Origin: Sorangium cellulosum
Lineage (GTDB): Bacteria > Myxococcota_A > Polyangia > Polyangiales > Polyangiaceae
Direction: 5' to 3'
DNA length: 64,000 nt
NCBI RefSeq assembly: GCF_004135735.1
Contig: NZ_CP012670.1
Span: forward strand, 1,612,001 to 1,676,000
The position numbers and the translations under genes are program-made. The notes below the pieces were generated by a model that saw nothing but the letters and a program-made list of their open reading frames with translations, was not told the origin of the DNA and did no database searches. Position 1 is the stretch's first letter, and every line of letters starts with the position of its first letter. Shown here piece after piece: positions 1 through 9,069 of the stretch.

Positions 1-3000
1 CGTGCCGGCTTGCGACCTGAAGAACGCCCGCCGCGCGGCGGTGATGGGCCGCAGCGACATCACGTGGTCGATGGGCGTCTCCGAGAGCACGTCGAACCCG
101 TTCGGGGTGCGCACGTACTCCGGCTGGAGGATCGCGAGCTTGCGGCCGGAGCCCAGGCTGCCGGGCCATCCAGCGTACGCCCAGACGGGGCCGTGCGTGA
201 GGAGCGTCCTCCGGTGCTCGTCGACGGCGATGTTGCCGACGCTCTTGTCCGGGAACCGGTGGACGTTGTTCAGGTGCGCGGCCCCGTTGTGGAGCGTGAT
301 CCTCGCGAGCGCGGTCTCCATGAACTGGCTCCCCCACACCCGGTCGCGCGTGATGAGCTTCGCGCCCTTCACGTCGATGACCTCGCCGGGCACGTTGATC
401 GCGGGGCCGACGGCGGGCGCCGCCGGACGGGAGAGGTCGATGTGCCGGAGGAAATAGCGCGCATGGGGGCGCGGGTCGTCCGGCACCGTCGTCGGCTGCT
501 TGACCGTGACGTACAGGTCGCCGTGCTGCGCCAGCGCGCTCACGCCCTCCTCGCCCGCCGGGGGCGTGATCGCGGGCGAGAGGCGGGGGTGATCGGGATC
601 CGAGAGATCGATGACGTGGATCGCCAGCTCCTCCTCCGCGCGGCTGCCCTGCTGGTCACGACAGAACGTGGAGAGCTGGCCCTCGATCGCGGCCTCGTCG
701 ACGACGGGCGTGCAGACCACCTCGGCGCCGGGGCGCTTCACGCACTCGGCGAAGCCGCCGACGCAGTACTCCGGGCCGCCGTCGAGGGTCCTGCAGGAGC
801 GACGCCCGACGATCTGCGTGCAATCGCCCGAGGTGGGGCAGGCGGGATGACGCGAGACGTACGTTTCGCACTGGGTCATCGGGCCGTGGTTGTCCCATGT
901 CTCGCGGCGCCGCACGGCGGCGAGCGACCGGTTCGTGACATGGTACGACGGCATCTCGTAGCCGTCGCCCTGGGAGGCGAGCTCCGTCGTGACGAGCTGC
1001 CCCGCCGGCCGCGGGCGCGTCGGATCGGAGAGATCGAACACGCGGACCGTGGTCTCGAACACGGGCCAGCCCACGGCCCGTGTGGCCACGACGGCGAGCA
1101 GGTCGCCCACCTGGAAGTAGGACGCGTCCGGCGCCACCTCGAAGCTCGCCACCGGCGTCGCGATATCGGCGATGTCGGTCGCGGCGATCACCTCCGCCAT
1201 GGCCGTCCTGTCCTGCTTCGGCACCCAGGCGTCCTCCTCGGGGCCCCGGATGCGCACGCGGTGATCGCCGTACGCGAAGACCTTGACGTAATCCGGCGCG
1301 AGGTAGAGCCGGCCGAGCCGCGCCGGGCTGTCGAGATCGGTCCGATCGTAGAGGCTCAGCTCCATGTCGGACAGGTTCGCGGCGACGGTCGGGCCGGCGG
1401 GGAACGCGCGGCGCACGGGCGACCCGTGGGGCATCACGCCGCGGCGGGTCACGGTCGTGCTCGAGAAGGTGAAGATCTGCACGGCCGACACCCAGGCCCG
1501 CCGTCCATTCTGCTGGCTCCATCCGGAGAACGGCAGCAGCACGAGCCCCGTCTCGGTCTCACCGCCCGGCGCCGTCACGCTCACCGCGTCGTCGAGCACG
1601 GTGAACGCCCGGTGATCCCAGCTGGCCTCCGACCAGTTCCAGTCGCCGTCGGCCCCGGCCACCTCGCGGCGCGTGATCAGCGGGCTCGGGTTGGTCAGGT
1701 CGGTGATGTCGTACAGGCTGACCGCGAGCTTGCGCCCGTTCTCGTCGTTCATGCCGATCCCGATCAGGCGGGTCGCACCCAGCACCGGCCGGAAGAAGTC
1801 GTTCCAGCCGGAGACGATGAACTCGCTCTTCTCCTCGACGTGCCCGTCCGGATCGATCGAGAACGCGTGGAACGGATCGGTGCGCTCGTAGGTGACCGCG
1901 AACGCTCGGTCGTCGAGGAAGACGGCGCCGAAGAGCGACTGGCCGACGCCGAAGTCGTCCTGGTCGATGGGCGTGAGGCGGTGGCGATCGGAGGCGTCCC
2001 ACGTCTGCAGGTAGCTCGATGACCCGTCGTTCCACTCCGGGCCCGAGAAGACGCGCAACTGGTCGTTGCGGAAGTCCATGTGGAACTGCGAGCGCACGTG
2101 CCGGGCCACGGAGACGGTATCGCCCAGCGTCATGCTGCCGTCGAGCTCGGAGAACTCCACGATGGATACCTTGCTGTTCTGCTCGTTCCACTCCGTGGGG
2201 GCCTGCGCCACGAGCAGGACGTCCTGCTCCGCGTGGATCGCCGTGACGTAGCCGCCGAGGTCGAGCTGGCTGCGCTCGATCAGCGCGCCCGTGGTCACGT
2301 CGAAGCTCGTGACGAAGGCCCGGTTGATCCAGCGGTATTCGCCGTCCGCGTCCTCGCCCCAGCCATTGTAGGACGCGGCCACGTAGAGGGCGTCTCGGTC
2401 CGCGCCGTTCGCGTACCGGCTGGTCGTGATCTGCCCCGGCACATCGACCCGTGACAGGAGCGTGGGCGCATGCCGGTTCGAGACGTCGAAGACGAGGACC
2501 GTCCCCCCCTCGTTGCGCGACACGGCGAGGCTGCCGGGGGTGGCGCGCATACCGCCCCACTCGTTCATCAGCACGATCGCGCGGTCGCCATCCACGTACA
2601 TCTCGACCGGGGTCCCGGCGATGGGCGCCCGCGCGACCAGCGTCGGGGCTCCCAGGTCATGGATATCGATGACCTGCAGGCCGCGGTACGCGTTGAGGTT
2701 CAGGAGGTGCCCGTCTCCGAGGACCCGGTAAATGTCGCCCTCCTCGAGCTCGCGCTCCTCCTCTTCCTCCTCTTCCTCCTCTTCCTCTTCTTCCTCCTCC
2801 TCCTCGCCATGGTAGTACGACGGGTACCAGTCGTCCGCCGATACGAAGGACGTGCCGGAGAGGGCCTCGCCGCTCTCCGCCGTGTCCTCGAGCGTGTCTC
2901 CCGGGGCGCCGTCGCTCTCCGGGCCATTCGCGCCGGGCGCGCATCCTGGGGCGAGCAAGAGGAGCGCCGCTCCGAGCCAGCATGGGAACGCCACGCCGCG

Positions 3001-3021
3001 TTCGAAGAATAAGAATCTCAT
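1..3021 (-). CDS. Secreted beta-propeller-domain lipoprotein (3' end outside window)
   Basis: The frame is open from an ATG at 3021 to the window edge (1007 codons), so the C-terminus is missing. A GGAGGT ribosome site lies just upstream. The N-terminus is a signal peptide ending LLLAPGC (Cys27), so a lipoprotein is likely. Next come an acidic linker with 17 consecutive Glu (about residues 73-89) and a long beta-rich region with repeated blade-like phrases such as 'VIDIHDLGAPTLVARAPI', 'VFDVSNRHAPTLLSRVDV' and 'VFDLSDPTRPRPAGQLVT'. This pattern fits the secreted 'beta propeller domain' family (PF09826 type); a role in protein binding on the cell surface is inference. A Cys-rich insertion falls near residues 710-770. 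The gene is divergent from the lipoprotein at 3316, with about 295 bp between them. Confidence 0.85.
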   Translation of the reverse strand, partial: MRFLFFERGVAFPCWLGAALLLLAPGCAPGANGPESDGAPGDTLEDTAESGEALSGTSFVSADDWYPSYYHGEEEEEEEEEEEEEEEEERELEEGDIYRVLGDGHLLNLNAYRGLQVIDIHDLGAPTLVARAPIAGTPVEMYVDGDRAIVLMNEWGGMRATPGSLAVSRNEGGTVLVFDVSNRHAPTLLSRVDVPGQITTSRYANGADRDALYVAASYNGWGEDADGEYRWINRAFVTSFDVTTGALIERSQLDLGGYVTAIHAEQDVLLVAQAPTEWNEQNSKVSIVEFSELDGSMTLGDTVSVARHVRSQFHMDFRNDQLRVFSGPEWNDGSSSYLQTWDASDRHRLTPIDQDDFGVGQSLFGAVFLDDRAFAVTYERTDPFHAFSIDPDGHVEEKSEFIVSGWNDFFRPVLGATRLIGIGMNDENGRKLAVSLYDITDLTNPSPLITRREVAGADGDWNWSEASWDHRAFTVLDDAVSVTAPGGETETGLVLLPFSGWSQQNGRRAWVSAVQIFTFSSTTVTRRGVMPHGSPVRRAFPAGPTVAANLSDMELSLYDRTDLDSPARLGRLYLAPDYVKVFAYGDHRVRIRGPEEDAWVPKQDRTAMAEVIAATDIADIATPVASFEVAPDASYFQVGDLLAVVATRAVGWPVFETTVRVFDLSDPTRPRPAGQLVTTELASQGDGYEMPSYHVTNRSLAAVRRRETWDNHGPMTQCETYVSRHPACPTSGDCTQIVGRRSCRTLDGGPEYCVGGFAECVKRPGAEVVCTPVVDEAAIEGQLSTFCRDQQGSRAEEELAIHVIDLSDPDHPRLSPAITPPAGEEGVSALAQHGDLYVTVKQPTTVPDDPRPHARYFLRHIDLSRPAAPAVGPAINVPGEVIDVKGAKLITRDRVWGSQFMETALARITLHNGAAHLNNVHRFPDKSVGNIAVDEHRRTLLTHGPVWAYAGWPGSLGSGRKLAILQPEYVRTPNGFDVLSETPIDHVMSLRPITAARRAFFRSQAGT
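2755..2805 (-). repeat. GAG/GAA microsatellite coding poly-Glu
   Basis: Seventeen consecutive Glu codons (mixed GAG and GAA) within the beta-propeller gene, forming the linker between the lipid anchor and the propeller. Mixed codons show it is not a pure slipped-strand tract, but length variation between strains is plausible. Confidence 0.85.
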
Positions 3022-3315
3022 ACCACCTCCGTGTGTTGCACCGACTCCAGCCAAGTGGTGGAGCCTACATTGTATGGGGTGCAGGATGCCCCTGGAACAA
3101 GGGGAAAGCGCCGTGAAGGATGGGCGAACACGGGGCTCGCGATACGCACAGTCGCCGGCCATGTGGGCGGCTGGTGTCTCGATGGACGCATTCCTCCGCG
3201 CGCGCCACACGCCCTGGCCGAGCTCGCCGCGCGGGGAGGGCGGCGCCCCGTTCGCGCTTGCGGGGCCCGGGGGTTGCTGATACGCGTCGAAAGCGCTTCT
3301 TCCGGGGTATTGGCC
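3022..3315. other. Divergent intergenic region
   Basis: 294 bp between two divergent lipoprotein genes. It must hold both promoters. An AT-richer stretch with 'CTACATTGTATGG' around 3064-3076 is the only promoter-like patch; no confident -35/-10 pair or operator was identified. Confidence 0.4.
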
Positions 3316-5298
3316 ATGCGTTTCGCGCGCGCTCTCTCCCTCTCGTCTCTGGCGATGCTCGCCGCGATCACCGGGGCCCTCACGACGGCCTGCGAGCGCC
3401 GCGCGCCGGGCGAGGCGCCCGCCGCCGCGCAGTCGTCCGCCGCGCCGTCCGCTGCCGAGAGCGCGAATCGCAAGGCCCCTGGGGTGACGAAGATCGCCGC
3501 GCCCCGGGGCGACGATCGCTTCGCCGCCCAGATCGCGGCGAACCTCCCCCGGGTGCCCGACCCGGCGATCCAGGTCCCCGAGGGCGGCGGCGCGGGCGCC
3601 GCGCTCGACAACGGCGTCTTTCGCGATCGCGTGATCGCCTTCGTCCGCCAGGTGGCCGCGGGCGGCGACAAGGTGACCTGCGATCTGCCCCTGTCGTCAA
3701 AGCGCCCATTCCGCGCCGTCGTGTGGGGCTATCGGGACGGCAAGCAGATCGCGCGCGGCGAGGCGTCGGACGCGGGGCTGTGCGTGGCCTTGAAGGACGC
3801 GGCGCGCCGCGCCGTGGCCGCGGCCGGCGGCGCGCGCGAGGCGCTCGCGGGCGCGCGGCTCGTCGTGGAGCTGCCGGACCACCACGAGTCGATGGTCGAG
3901 CACCAGGGCAAGGGCGTCGAGCTCACCCACGGCCTCGTGCCGGTCCGCGTCCTCGACAAGGCCCTCCTCCAGCGGCGCATCGAGGACGGCGAGCGCTATC
4001 TCCTGCGCGTCATCGACCCGGCGCACAAGGGCGTTCACAAGTACTACCACGCTCCCGTCGACCGGTTCGAGCCCGAGCTCCACACGATCTACAGCGCGTC
4101 CACGGCGTTCACGCTGCTGAAGCTCAACGCGTACAGGCCCGACGAGCGCCTCCTCCGCGCCGCGAAGGACGCCGCCGGCTTCATGATGCGCATGCAGAGC
4201 CACGAGCAGCGCGATCGCACGGCCGGCGCCTTCTTCTATGCGTTCGACCTGGAGCGGCAGCGCCCCGAGCGCCGGCTGGTGGTGGGCACGGCGTCGAAAT
4301 CGATCTTCACCCTGCTCGAGCTGCACGCGCTGACGAAGGAGAAGAGGTACCTCGAGTCGGCCGTGCTCGCGGCCACCTGGCTCGTGTCGATGCAGCGCCC
4401 GGACGGCAGCGTGCGCTCGGTCCTCACCGGGCAGGCGGGGGGCGCGTGGAAGGTCCAGGGGAAGGAGTCGATGCTCTACACCGGGCAGGTCCTCTCCGCG
4501 CTGTCGCGCACCTACCGGGCCACGAAGGACCGGAAGTTCCTCGACGCGGCGGCCCAGACCGCGGGGTACTTGCTCGGCAAGATCTCCACGAAGGGCTGCT
4601 ATCTCGGCGACGATTACCGGAAGCCCAACCCGATCTCGAGCTCGTGGGCGGTGCTGTCGCTGCTCGACTTCGCCAGGGCGAGCGGCGAGGAGCGCTTCGA
4701 GCAGGCCGTCTTCCGCTGCGCCGATGATCTCCTCCGGCGGCAGTGGCGCCGGCCGGAGGACGTCTACCGCTATGGCCGCTGGCAGCGGTCGCGGTCGAGC
4801 AGCGGCAACGGGTGGCTCGCCGAGGTGATGTCGGAGGTGTACCTCTATTGCCGCGAGGAGGGCAGAGGCGGCTGCGCGCCGTACAAGGACGCGACGATCG
4901 CGGCCATCCGGCTGCTCTTGCAATACACCTACGGGCCGGACAACGCGTTCGTGGTCAAGAACCCGAAGGCGGCCGAAGGAGGGGTGTTCTGGAGCGTCCG
5001 GGACCGCTACGTCCGCACCGATTCGGTCTGCCACGCGATGAACGCGTACCTCAACGTGGTCGGCGAGCTGGGCGACGGCCCGCTGCTCGAGCTGCCCGAG
5101 CGGCCGCTCGCCGAGCGGATGGCGCTCGCCGCGGAGGCGGCGGACGCGGCGCAGGCCGCCGGGGTCGCCGAGGACGAGCGCGAGGAGCGCGACGAGGCCG
5201 CCGCCGGGCAGCCGTCCAGGGGGCCCTCCGGGCCGCGGGGCGAGGACCCGGACGACGAGGAGGGGAGCGACAGGGGGCCGGCGGCGCGGCAGCCCTGA
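3316..5298 (+). CDS. Lipoprotein with alpha/alpha-toroid (glycosidase-like) domain
   Basis: A 660-aa protein. The ATG at 3316 is chosen because it opens a clean lipoprotein signal peptide (ALTTAC, Cys26); the open frame upstream has no such feature. After a short Ala-rich linker comes a roughly 130-aa N-terminal domain, then a helical region (about residues 230-590) with repeated phrases such as 'YSASTAFTLLKLN', 'TASKSIFTLLELHALT' and 'YTGQVLSALSRTYRAT'. These alternate as paired helices, as in six-hairpin glycosidase or epimerase toroids. The last 70 residues are acidic and disordered. No catalytic residues could be assigned, so enzyme activity is unproven. It stands alone, divergent from the beta-propeller gene. 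Confidence 0.75.
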   Translation: MRFARALSLSSLAMLAAITGALTTACERRAPGEAPAAAQSSAAPSAAESANRKAPGVTKIAAPRGDDRFAAQIAANLPRVPDPAIQVPEGGGAGAALDNGVFRDRVIAFVRQVAAGGDKVTCDLPLSSKRPFRAVVWGYRDGKQIARGEASDAGLCVALKDAARRAVAAAGGAREALAGARLVVELPDHHESMVEHQGKGVELTHGLVPVRVLDKALLQRRIEDGERYLLRVIDPAHKGVHKYYHAPVDRFEPELHTIYSASTAFTLLKLNAYRPDERLLRAAKDAAGFMMRMQSHEQRDRTAGAFFYAFDLERQRPERRLVVGTASKSIFTLLELHALTKEKRYLESAVLAATWLVSMQRPDGSVRSVLTGQAGGAWKVQGKESMLYTGQVLSALSRTYRATKDRKFLDAAAQTAGYLLGKISTKGCYLGDDYRKPNPISSSWAVLSLLDFARASGEERFEQAVFRCADDLLRRQWRRPEDVYRYGRWQRSRSSSGNGWLAEVMSEVYLYCREEGRGGCAPYKDATIAAIRLLLQYTYGPDNAFVVKNPKAAEGGVFWSVRDRYVRTDSVCHAMNAYLNVVGELGDGPLLELPERPLAERMALAAEAADAAQAAGVAEDEREERDEAAAGQPSRGPSGPRGEDPDDEEGSDRGPAARQP

Positions 5299-5319
5299 GG
5301 CGAGGGCGCCGCGCGGGGC

Positions 5320-5384
5320 GGGCGAACATCTCGGGCGAACATCTCGGGCGAACATCTCGGGCGAACATCTCGGGCAAACATCTC
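5320..5384. repeat. 13-bp tandem repeat, five copies
   Basis: Five head-to-tail copies of GGGCGAACATCTC, the last with C-to-A at position 5, between the lipoprotein stop codon and the tautomerase-like gene. The repeat is intergenic and ends about 90 bp before the next start codon, in its probable promoter/leader. Confidence 0.95.
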
Positions 5385-5473
5385 GTTTGCAATCGTCGTG
5401 CCCGGCCGGTAAAAGCGGCTGGCGTCGAGACGGAGGCCTCGTTTCAAGCCGCTCTCGCACCAGGAGAACCGTC

Positions 5474-5863
5474 ATGTCTCAAGTGAAGGTCTACGGGATC
5501 AAGGACAAGCTCAACCCCGTGAAGGAGAAGCTGTCGGGGGTGATCCACGCCTGCGTCATGGAAGCGCTGCAGTTCCCGGCGGACAAGCGGGCGCACCGCT
5601 TCTTCCCGATGGAGCGGGAGGACATGCTGGCGCCGGGCGGGCGCACCGACGCGTACACGATCATCGAGATCTCGATGATGACGGGGCGCAGCGTGGAGAC
5701 GAAGAAGAAGCTCGTGCGGCTCCTGTTCGACCGGATCCGGGATGAGGTCGGCATCAGCCACCAGGACATCGAGATCTGCATCTCGGAGTCGCCGCCCCAC
5801 GACTGGGGGTTCCGCGGCATGCACGGCGACGAGGTCACGCTGAATTACAAGGTCAATATCTAG
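5474..5863 (+). CDS. Tautomerase-superfamily protein lacking Pro-1
   Basis: A 129-aa protein preceded by AGGAGA at 5462-5467 with suitable spacing. The sequence ('VKVYGIKDKLNPVKEKLSGV', 'KRAHRFFPMEREDM', 'YTIIEISMMTGRSVETKKKL') matches the two-beta-alpha-beta fold of the 4-oxalocrotonate tautomerase/MIF superfamily (Tautomerase_2-like). Family enzymes use an N-terminal proline exposed after Met removal as catalytic base. Here residue 2 is Ser (ATG TCT CAA), so classical tautomerase chemistry is doubtful unless the true start differs. No in-frame alternative start followed by Pro is visible. It is probably transcribed alone. Confidence 0.8.
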   Translation: MSQVKVYGIKDKLNPVKEKLSGVIHACVMEALQFPADKRAHRFFPMEREDMLAPGGRTDAYTIIEISMMTGRSVETKKKLVRLLFDRIRDEVGISHQDIEICISESPPHDWGFRGMHGDEVTLNYKVNI

Positions 5864-6057
5864 ATCGGCGATCACCCGCCTCGGATGCGGGCCCATCTCG
5901 ACGTCCTCGGTGCTCAGCGCACCTGAGCGCGCTCCCGCGCCGAGGACGCCGATCTGGGCCCGCGTCCCGTCGATCGGAGCACGAGGCGCGCGCCACGGGC
6001 GGCCGGCGGCCGTCGAGGTGCCTTGACGCCGCGGTCGGGCGCACCTTGCATGAGCGC
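5864..6057. other. Intergenic, nothing recognised
   Basis: Between the tautomerase-like and DUF4336 genes. No convincing terminator T-tract, RNA or repeat was seen. Confidence 0.4.
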
Positions 6058-6762
6058 ATGCTCCGGGCGATCGCAGACGACGTGTGGGCGTACGAGAGGG
6101 ACCTCCGGCTGCCGGTCGGCTTTCTGCCGTCGCGCGCGACGGTCGTGAGGCGGGCCGATGGCGGGATCATCATCCATTCGCCGCTCGCGTTCGACGACGC
6201 CACAGCCAGGGCGATCGACGCGCTCGGCGAGGTGCGCGCCCTCGTCGCCCCGAGCTGCCTCCATCACCTCTTCCTGAAGGCCGCGACCGAACGCTGGCCG
6301 CACGCGAGCGTGCTCGGGGCGCCTGGGCTCGAGAAGAAGCTGCGTGGCCTTCGCTTCTCCCCGCTGCCTCGGGCCGGCGTGGCGCCGGAGATCGGCGATG
6401 ATCTCGCCGTACGCCGCGTGGAGGGCGTGCCGTACATCACGGAGCACGTGTTCCTGCACGCGCGCTCGCGGACGCTCATCGTGACGGATCTCCTCTTCAA
6501 CGTGCACGAGGTCCGCGGCTTCGGCATGAAGATCTTCCTCTGGCTCGGCGGCGCTTGGAAGAAGACCGCGCAGGACCGCGTGTGGCGCGTGCTCACCAGG
6601 GACCGCGCCGCGACCTCGCGGAGCGTCGCCGACATCCTCGCGTGGGACTTCGAGCGCGTCGTCATCGCCCACGGCGATGTCATCGACAACGACGCGAAGT
6701 ACCGGACGCGCGCGGCGCTCGCGTGGATCGGCGGCGGGGCTGCCCTGCTCCCGCCGGCCTGA
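6058..6762 (+). CDS. DUF4336 (metallo-beta-lactamase-like) protein
   Basis: A 234-aa protein from ATG 6058; an in-frame TTG at 6046 would add four residues. The motifs 'ALVAPSCLHHLFLKAATERWP', 'HASVLGAPGLEKKL', 'TLIVTDLLFNVHE' and 'ERVVIAHGDVI' are typical of DUF4336, a family distantly related to the metallo-beta-lactamase fold. His-His in 'CLHHLF', Asp in 'TDLLF' and His in 'AHGD' are the likely metal ligands. Function is unknown. An IS4-type element begins 3 bp after the stop codon, so the original downstream sequence has been displaced; the protein itself looks complete. Confidence 0.8.
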   Translation: MLRAIADDVWAYERDLRLPVGFLPSRATVVRRADGGIIIHSPLAFDDATARAIDALGEVRALVAPSCLHHLFLKAATERWPHASVLGAPGLEKKLRGLRFSPLPRAGVAPEIGDDLAVRRVEGVPYITEHVFLHARSRTLIVTDLLFNVHEVRGFGMKIFLWLGGAWKKTAQDRVWRVLTRDRAATSRSVADILAWDFERVVIAHGDVIDNDAKYRTRAALAWIGGGAALLPPA

Positions 6763-6765
6763 GGG

Positions 6766-8223
6766 ATCCCCTCATTATCGCAGCGAAATCTGGCGAATTG
6801 ATGGTCACATCGAATCACTCCACGGTAGGCACATGTACGATCATTGGCGACATGACCATCGAACCCCTGAGCTTCATGGACGTCGAAGCGAAGAGTTGCG
6901 TCATGCGAGTGAGAAATCGTCGTCGCTGGTCGGAATATACATTGGTAGGAGGCGACCAGCGAGCTTACCGCATGCGCCGTTGGTTCGAGCGACATCATGA
7001 CGACTCTCGCGAAGGACGCGCACAAGCCTGCCGCACATGGCTCCGCGTCTGCGCCGCCTAAGCAGACCATCCGTCCGAAAATCGACCAGAAGTACATCCA
7101 GGCCTTCGTCGAGAATTTGTTCGGCGATGACCTGCACGCGATGCGCGTCCTGTCGCTCGCGAACGGCGTCGTTGGCGTCCTGCAGGCGGCGGTGCTGGCC
7201 ATCCATGCCATCGGCCAAGCGTATGCGAAGGTCGCCAACATCAAACCGAAGAGTGGGGTCAAGCAGGTCGACCGGCTGCTGAGCAATACCGGCATCGACG
7301 TGTTTCATTCCCTGAGGTCGTGGGTACAGTTCGTGATCGGGGTCCGCAAAGAGATTGTGGTCGCATTGGACTGGACGGACTTCGAGAAGGACGACCACAC
7401 GACGCTCTGCGCCTACCTTGTGACGCGGCATGGTCGTGCGACGCCGCTGGCATGGAAGACGGTAAAGAAGTCCGCGTTAAAAGGTACCCAGAAGGACCAC
7501 GAATACGAGCTCATCGAGTGGCTTCACGGCGCCATCGACGAGACGGTCGAGGTCGTTCTGCTCGCCGACCGGGGCTTCGGCGATCGCAAGCTCTACGACT
7601 TTTTGGAGTTCATCGGCTGGAACTTCGTCATCCGTTTCCGCGGTTGTATCGTCGTCGAGAACGCGGTCGGGGAAGCGAGGCCCGCCGACGCCTGGGTGCC
7701 CGCGAGCCGCCGCGCCACGATGCTGCGCGATGTGCGCGTCACCGACGACCGCGCAAAGGTTCCAGCCATCGTCCTTGTTCACGCACCGAAGATGAAGGAG
7801 GCGTGGTGTCTGGCCACAACGCTTTCGGATCGCAAGGCGGGCGACATCGTCAAGCTCTACGGCAAGAGGTTCACGATCGAGGAGACGTTTCGAGACATCA
7901 AGGACAACCACTTCGGGATGGGCCTCTCCGCCACGCACATCCGCAACGCCGGGCGGCGCGATCGGCTGCTGCTGCTCGCGGCTATCGCCCATGCGCTCTT
8001 GACGCTGCTCGGCGCTGCGAGCGAGGAAGCCGGTCTCGATCGATACCTAAAGGTCAATACGGTCAAGCGCCGCACACACTCGCTCTATCGCCAGGGGCTC
8101 TACTGGTACGACTGCCTTCCCACCTTGCGCGAGGACTGGCTTCGGCCCCTCATGATTGCCTTTGACCGCATCGTCCGGGAGCACGCCGTCTTCCGCGAGA
8201 TCTTCGGTATTATTTGAGGGGAT
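6766..8223 (+). mobile_element. IS4-family insertion sequence, copy 1
   Basis: About 1.46 kb bounded by ATCCCCTCA (6766-6774) and its inverted complement TGAGGGGAT (8215-8223). The same ends bound a second, divergent element at 24576-27061, which supports them as termini. The left about 220 bp (6775-6996) are non-coding. No clear target duplication was found. Confidence 0.8.
6997..8217 (+). CDS. IS4-family transposase
   Basis: A 406-aa DDE transposase. Asp in 'VALDWTD' (Asp125) and 'LADRGFGD' (Asp191) are the first two catalytic acids. 'YGKRFTIEETFRDIK' gives the IS4 signature Y-(2)-R-(3)-E-(6)-K (Tyr288, Arg291, Glu295, Lys302). The frame is intact, so the element may be active. The stop codon TGA is part of the right terminal inverted repeat. 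The closest relative in the window is the broken copy at 24748-27055, clearly homologous throughout but divergent in sequence. Confidence 0.92.
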   Translation: MTTLAKDAHKPAAHGSASAPPKQTIRPKIDQKYIQAFVENLFGDDLHAMRVLSLANGVVGVLQAAVLAIHAIGQAYAKVANIKPKSGVKQVDRLLSNTGIDVFHSLRSWVQFVIGVRKEIVVALDWTDFEKDDHTTLCAYLVTRHGRATPLAWKTVKKSALKGTQKDHEYELIEWLHGAIDETVEVVLLADRGFGDRKLYDFLEFIGWNFVIRFRGCIVVENAVGEARPADAWVPASRRATMLRDVRVTDDRAKVPAIVLVHAPKMKEAWCLATTLSDRKAGDIVKLYGKRFTIEETFRDIKDNHFGMGLSATHIRNAGRRDRLLLLAAIAHALLTLLGAASEEAGLDRYLKVNTVKRRTHSLYRQGLYWYDCLPTLREDWLRPLMIAFDRIVREHAVFREIFGII

Positions 8224-8575
8224 TCCCCAGCCCGCCGGCGGGATGAGCGCTCGCGGGAGATCTCGGCCGTTGGCGCGCGTGGCGCTCGGCTCGGAGGGGG
8301 GGGTATCGACGTGCCCGATGCGGCCTGGGCTCTGGCGCGGTGAGAGAAAGAGCGGCGAAGGGGCTCCTCGAGGCCGGCGCGGGGGCTGCCGGGGTCGAGA
8401 TCGGACACAGCGGTTCGACGTTCGGCATGGTGGCGTCGGGGCGCCCTTGCTGGCCATCGCGCCCAAGGCTTGCGAAAATTCACCACCTCGTCGATCGCGG
8501 ATGGCCTCGATCTCCTCGTGCCCACCTCGAACCCCCTTCAAGATGTCTGCGCGTGAAGCGCAAGGGAGCACCACC
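8224..8575. other. Intergenic between IS4 copy 1 and VOC gene
   Basis: 352 bp without a supported gene. It starts with a GC palindrome (AGCCCGCCGGCGGG) beside the IS end and holds the promoter of the VOC gene; no specific promoter could be called. Confidence 0.4.
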
Positions 8576-8977
8576 ATGATCATCCATCACACCGGAATCG
8601 GCGTCTCGGATGTCGCCGGTTCGGCAGCCTTCTACGACGCCGTGCTCGGCGCGCTCGGTTATCGGCGGGTCATGCGGCTGCCGGAGGACACCGGAGCCGA
8701 TGCCGTGGGGTACGGCGTGGACTATCCGGCGTTCTGGATCGATCGGTTTCATCCCCATGGCACACGGAACCATACGGCTTTCGTGGCGCACAGCCGAGCG
8801 GAGGTCGATGCCTTTCATGCGGCGGCTTTGAGGTCGGGCGGCACGGACAACGGCCCACCGGGGCTGCGCGATACCACGCAAGGATATCCGCCCGGCTATT
8901 ACGCGGCGTTCGTGCTCGACCCGGACGGCAACAACATGGAAGCGCTTTTCATGGAGAGCGGCTCTCCGGCGCCCTGA
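8576..8977 (+). CDS. VOC-family (glyoxalase/dioxygenase fold) protein
   Basis: A 133-aa protein from ATG 8576 with AGGGAG upstream at 8563-8568. 'IIHHTGIGVSDVAGSAAFYD' opens the first beta-alpha-beta-beta-beta module, and 'YYAAFVLDPDGNNMEAL' closes the second. His in 'HHTGI', His in 'RNHTAFVA' and Glu in 'NNMEAL' sit where VOC metalloproteins place metal ligands. This subgroup is usually annotated as glyoxalase/bleomycin-resistance-like without a known substrate. It is monocistronic and followed by the tandem nuclease genes on the other strand. Confidence 0.85.
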   Translation: MIIHHTGIGVSDVAGSAAFYDAVLGALGYRRVMRLPEDTGADAVGYGVDYPAFWIDRFHPHGTRNHTAFVAHSRAEVDAFHAAALRSGGTDNGPPGLRDTTQGYPPGYYAAFVLDPDGNNMEALFMESGSPAP

Positions 8978-9069
8978 GCTTTCGCCGGGCTTGCCGGGCT
9001 GCCCCCGTTCCATCCTCGTCCACTCCGTCTGGTTCGAGGCCAGGGTGCAGCGCGCCGCGAGGGCGCCGC

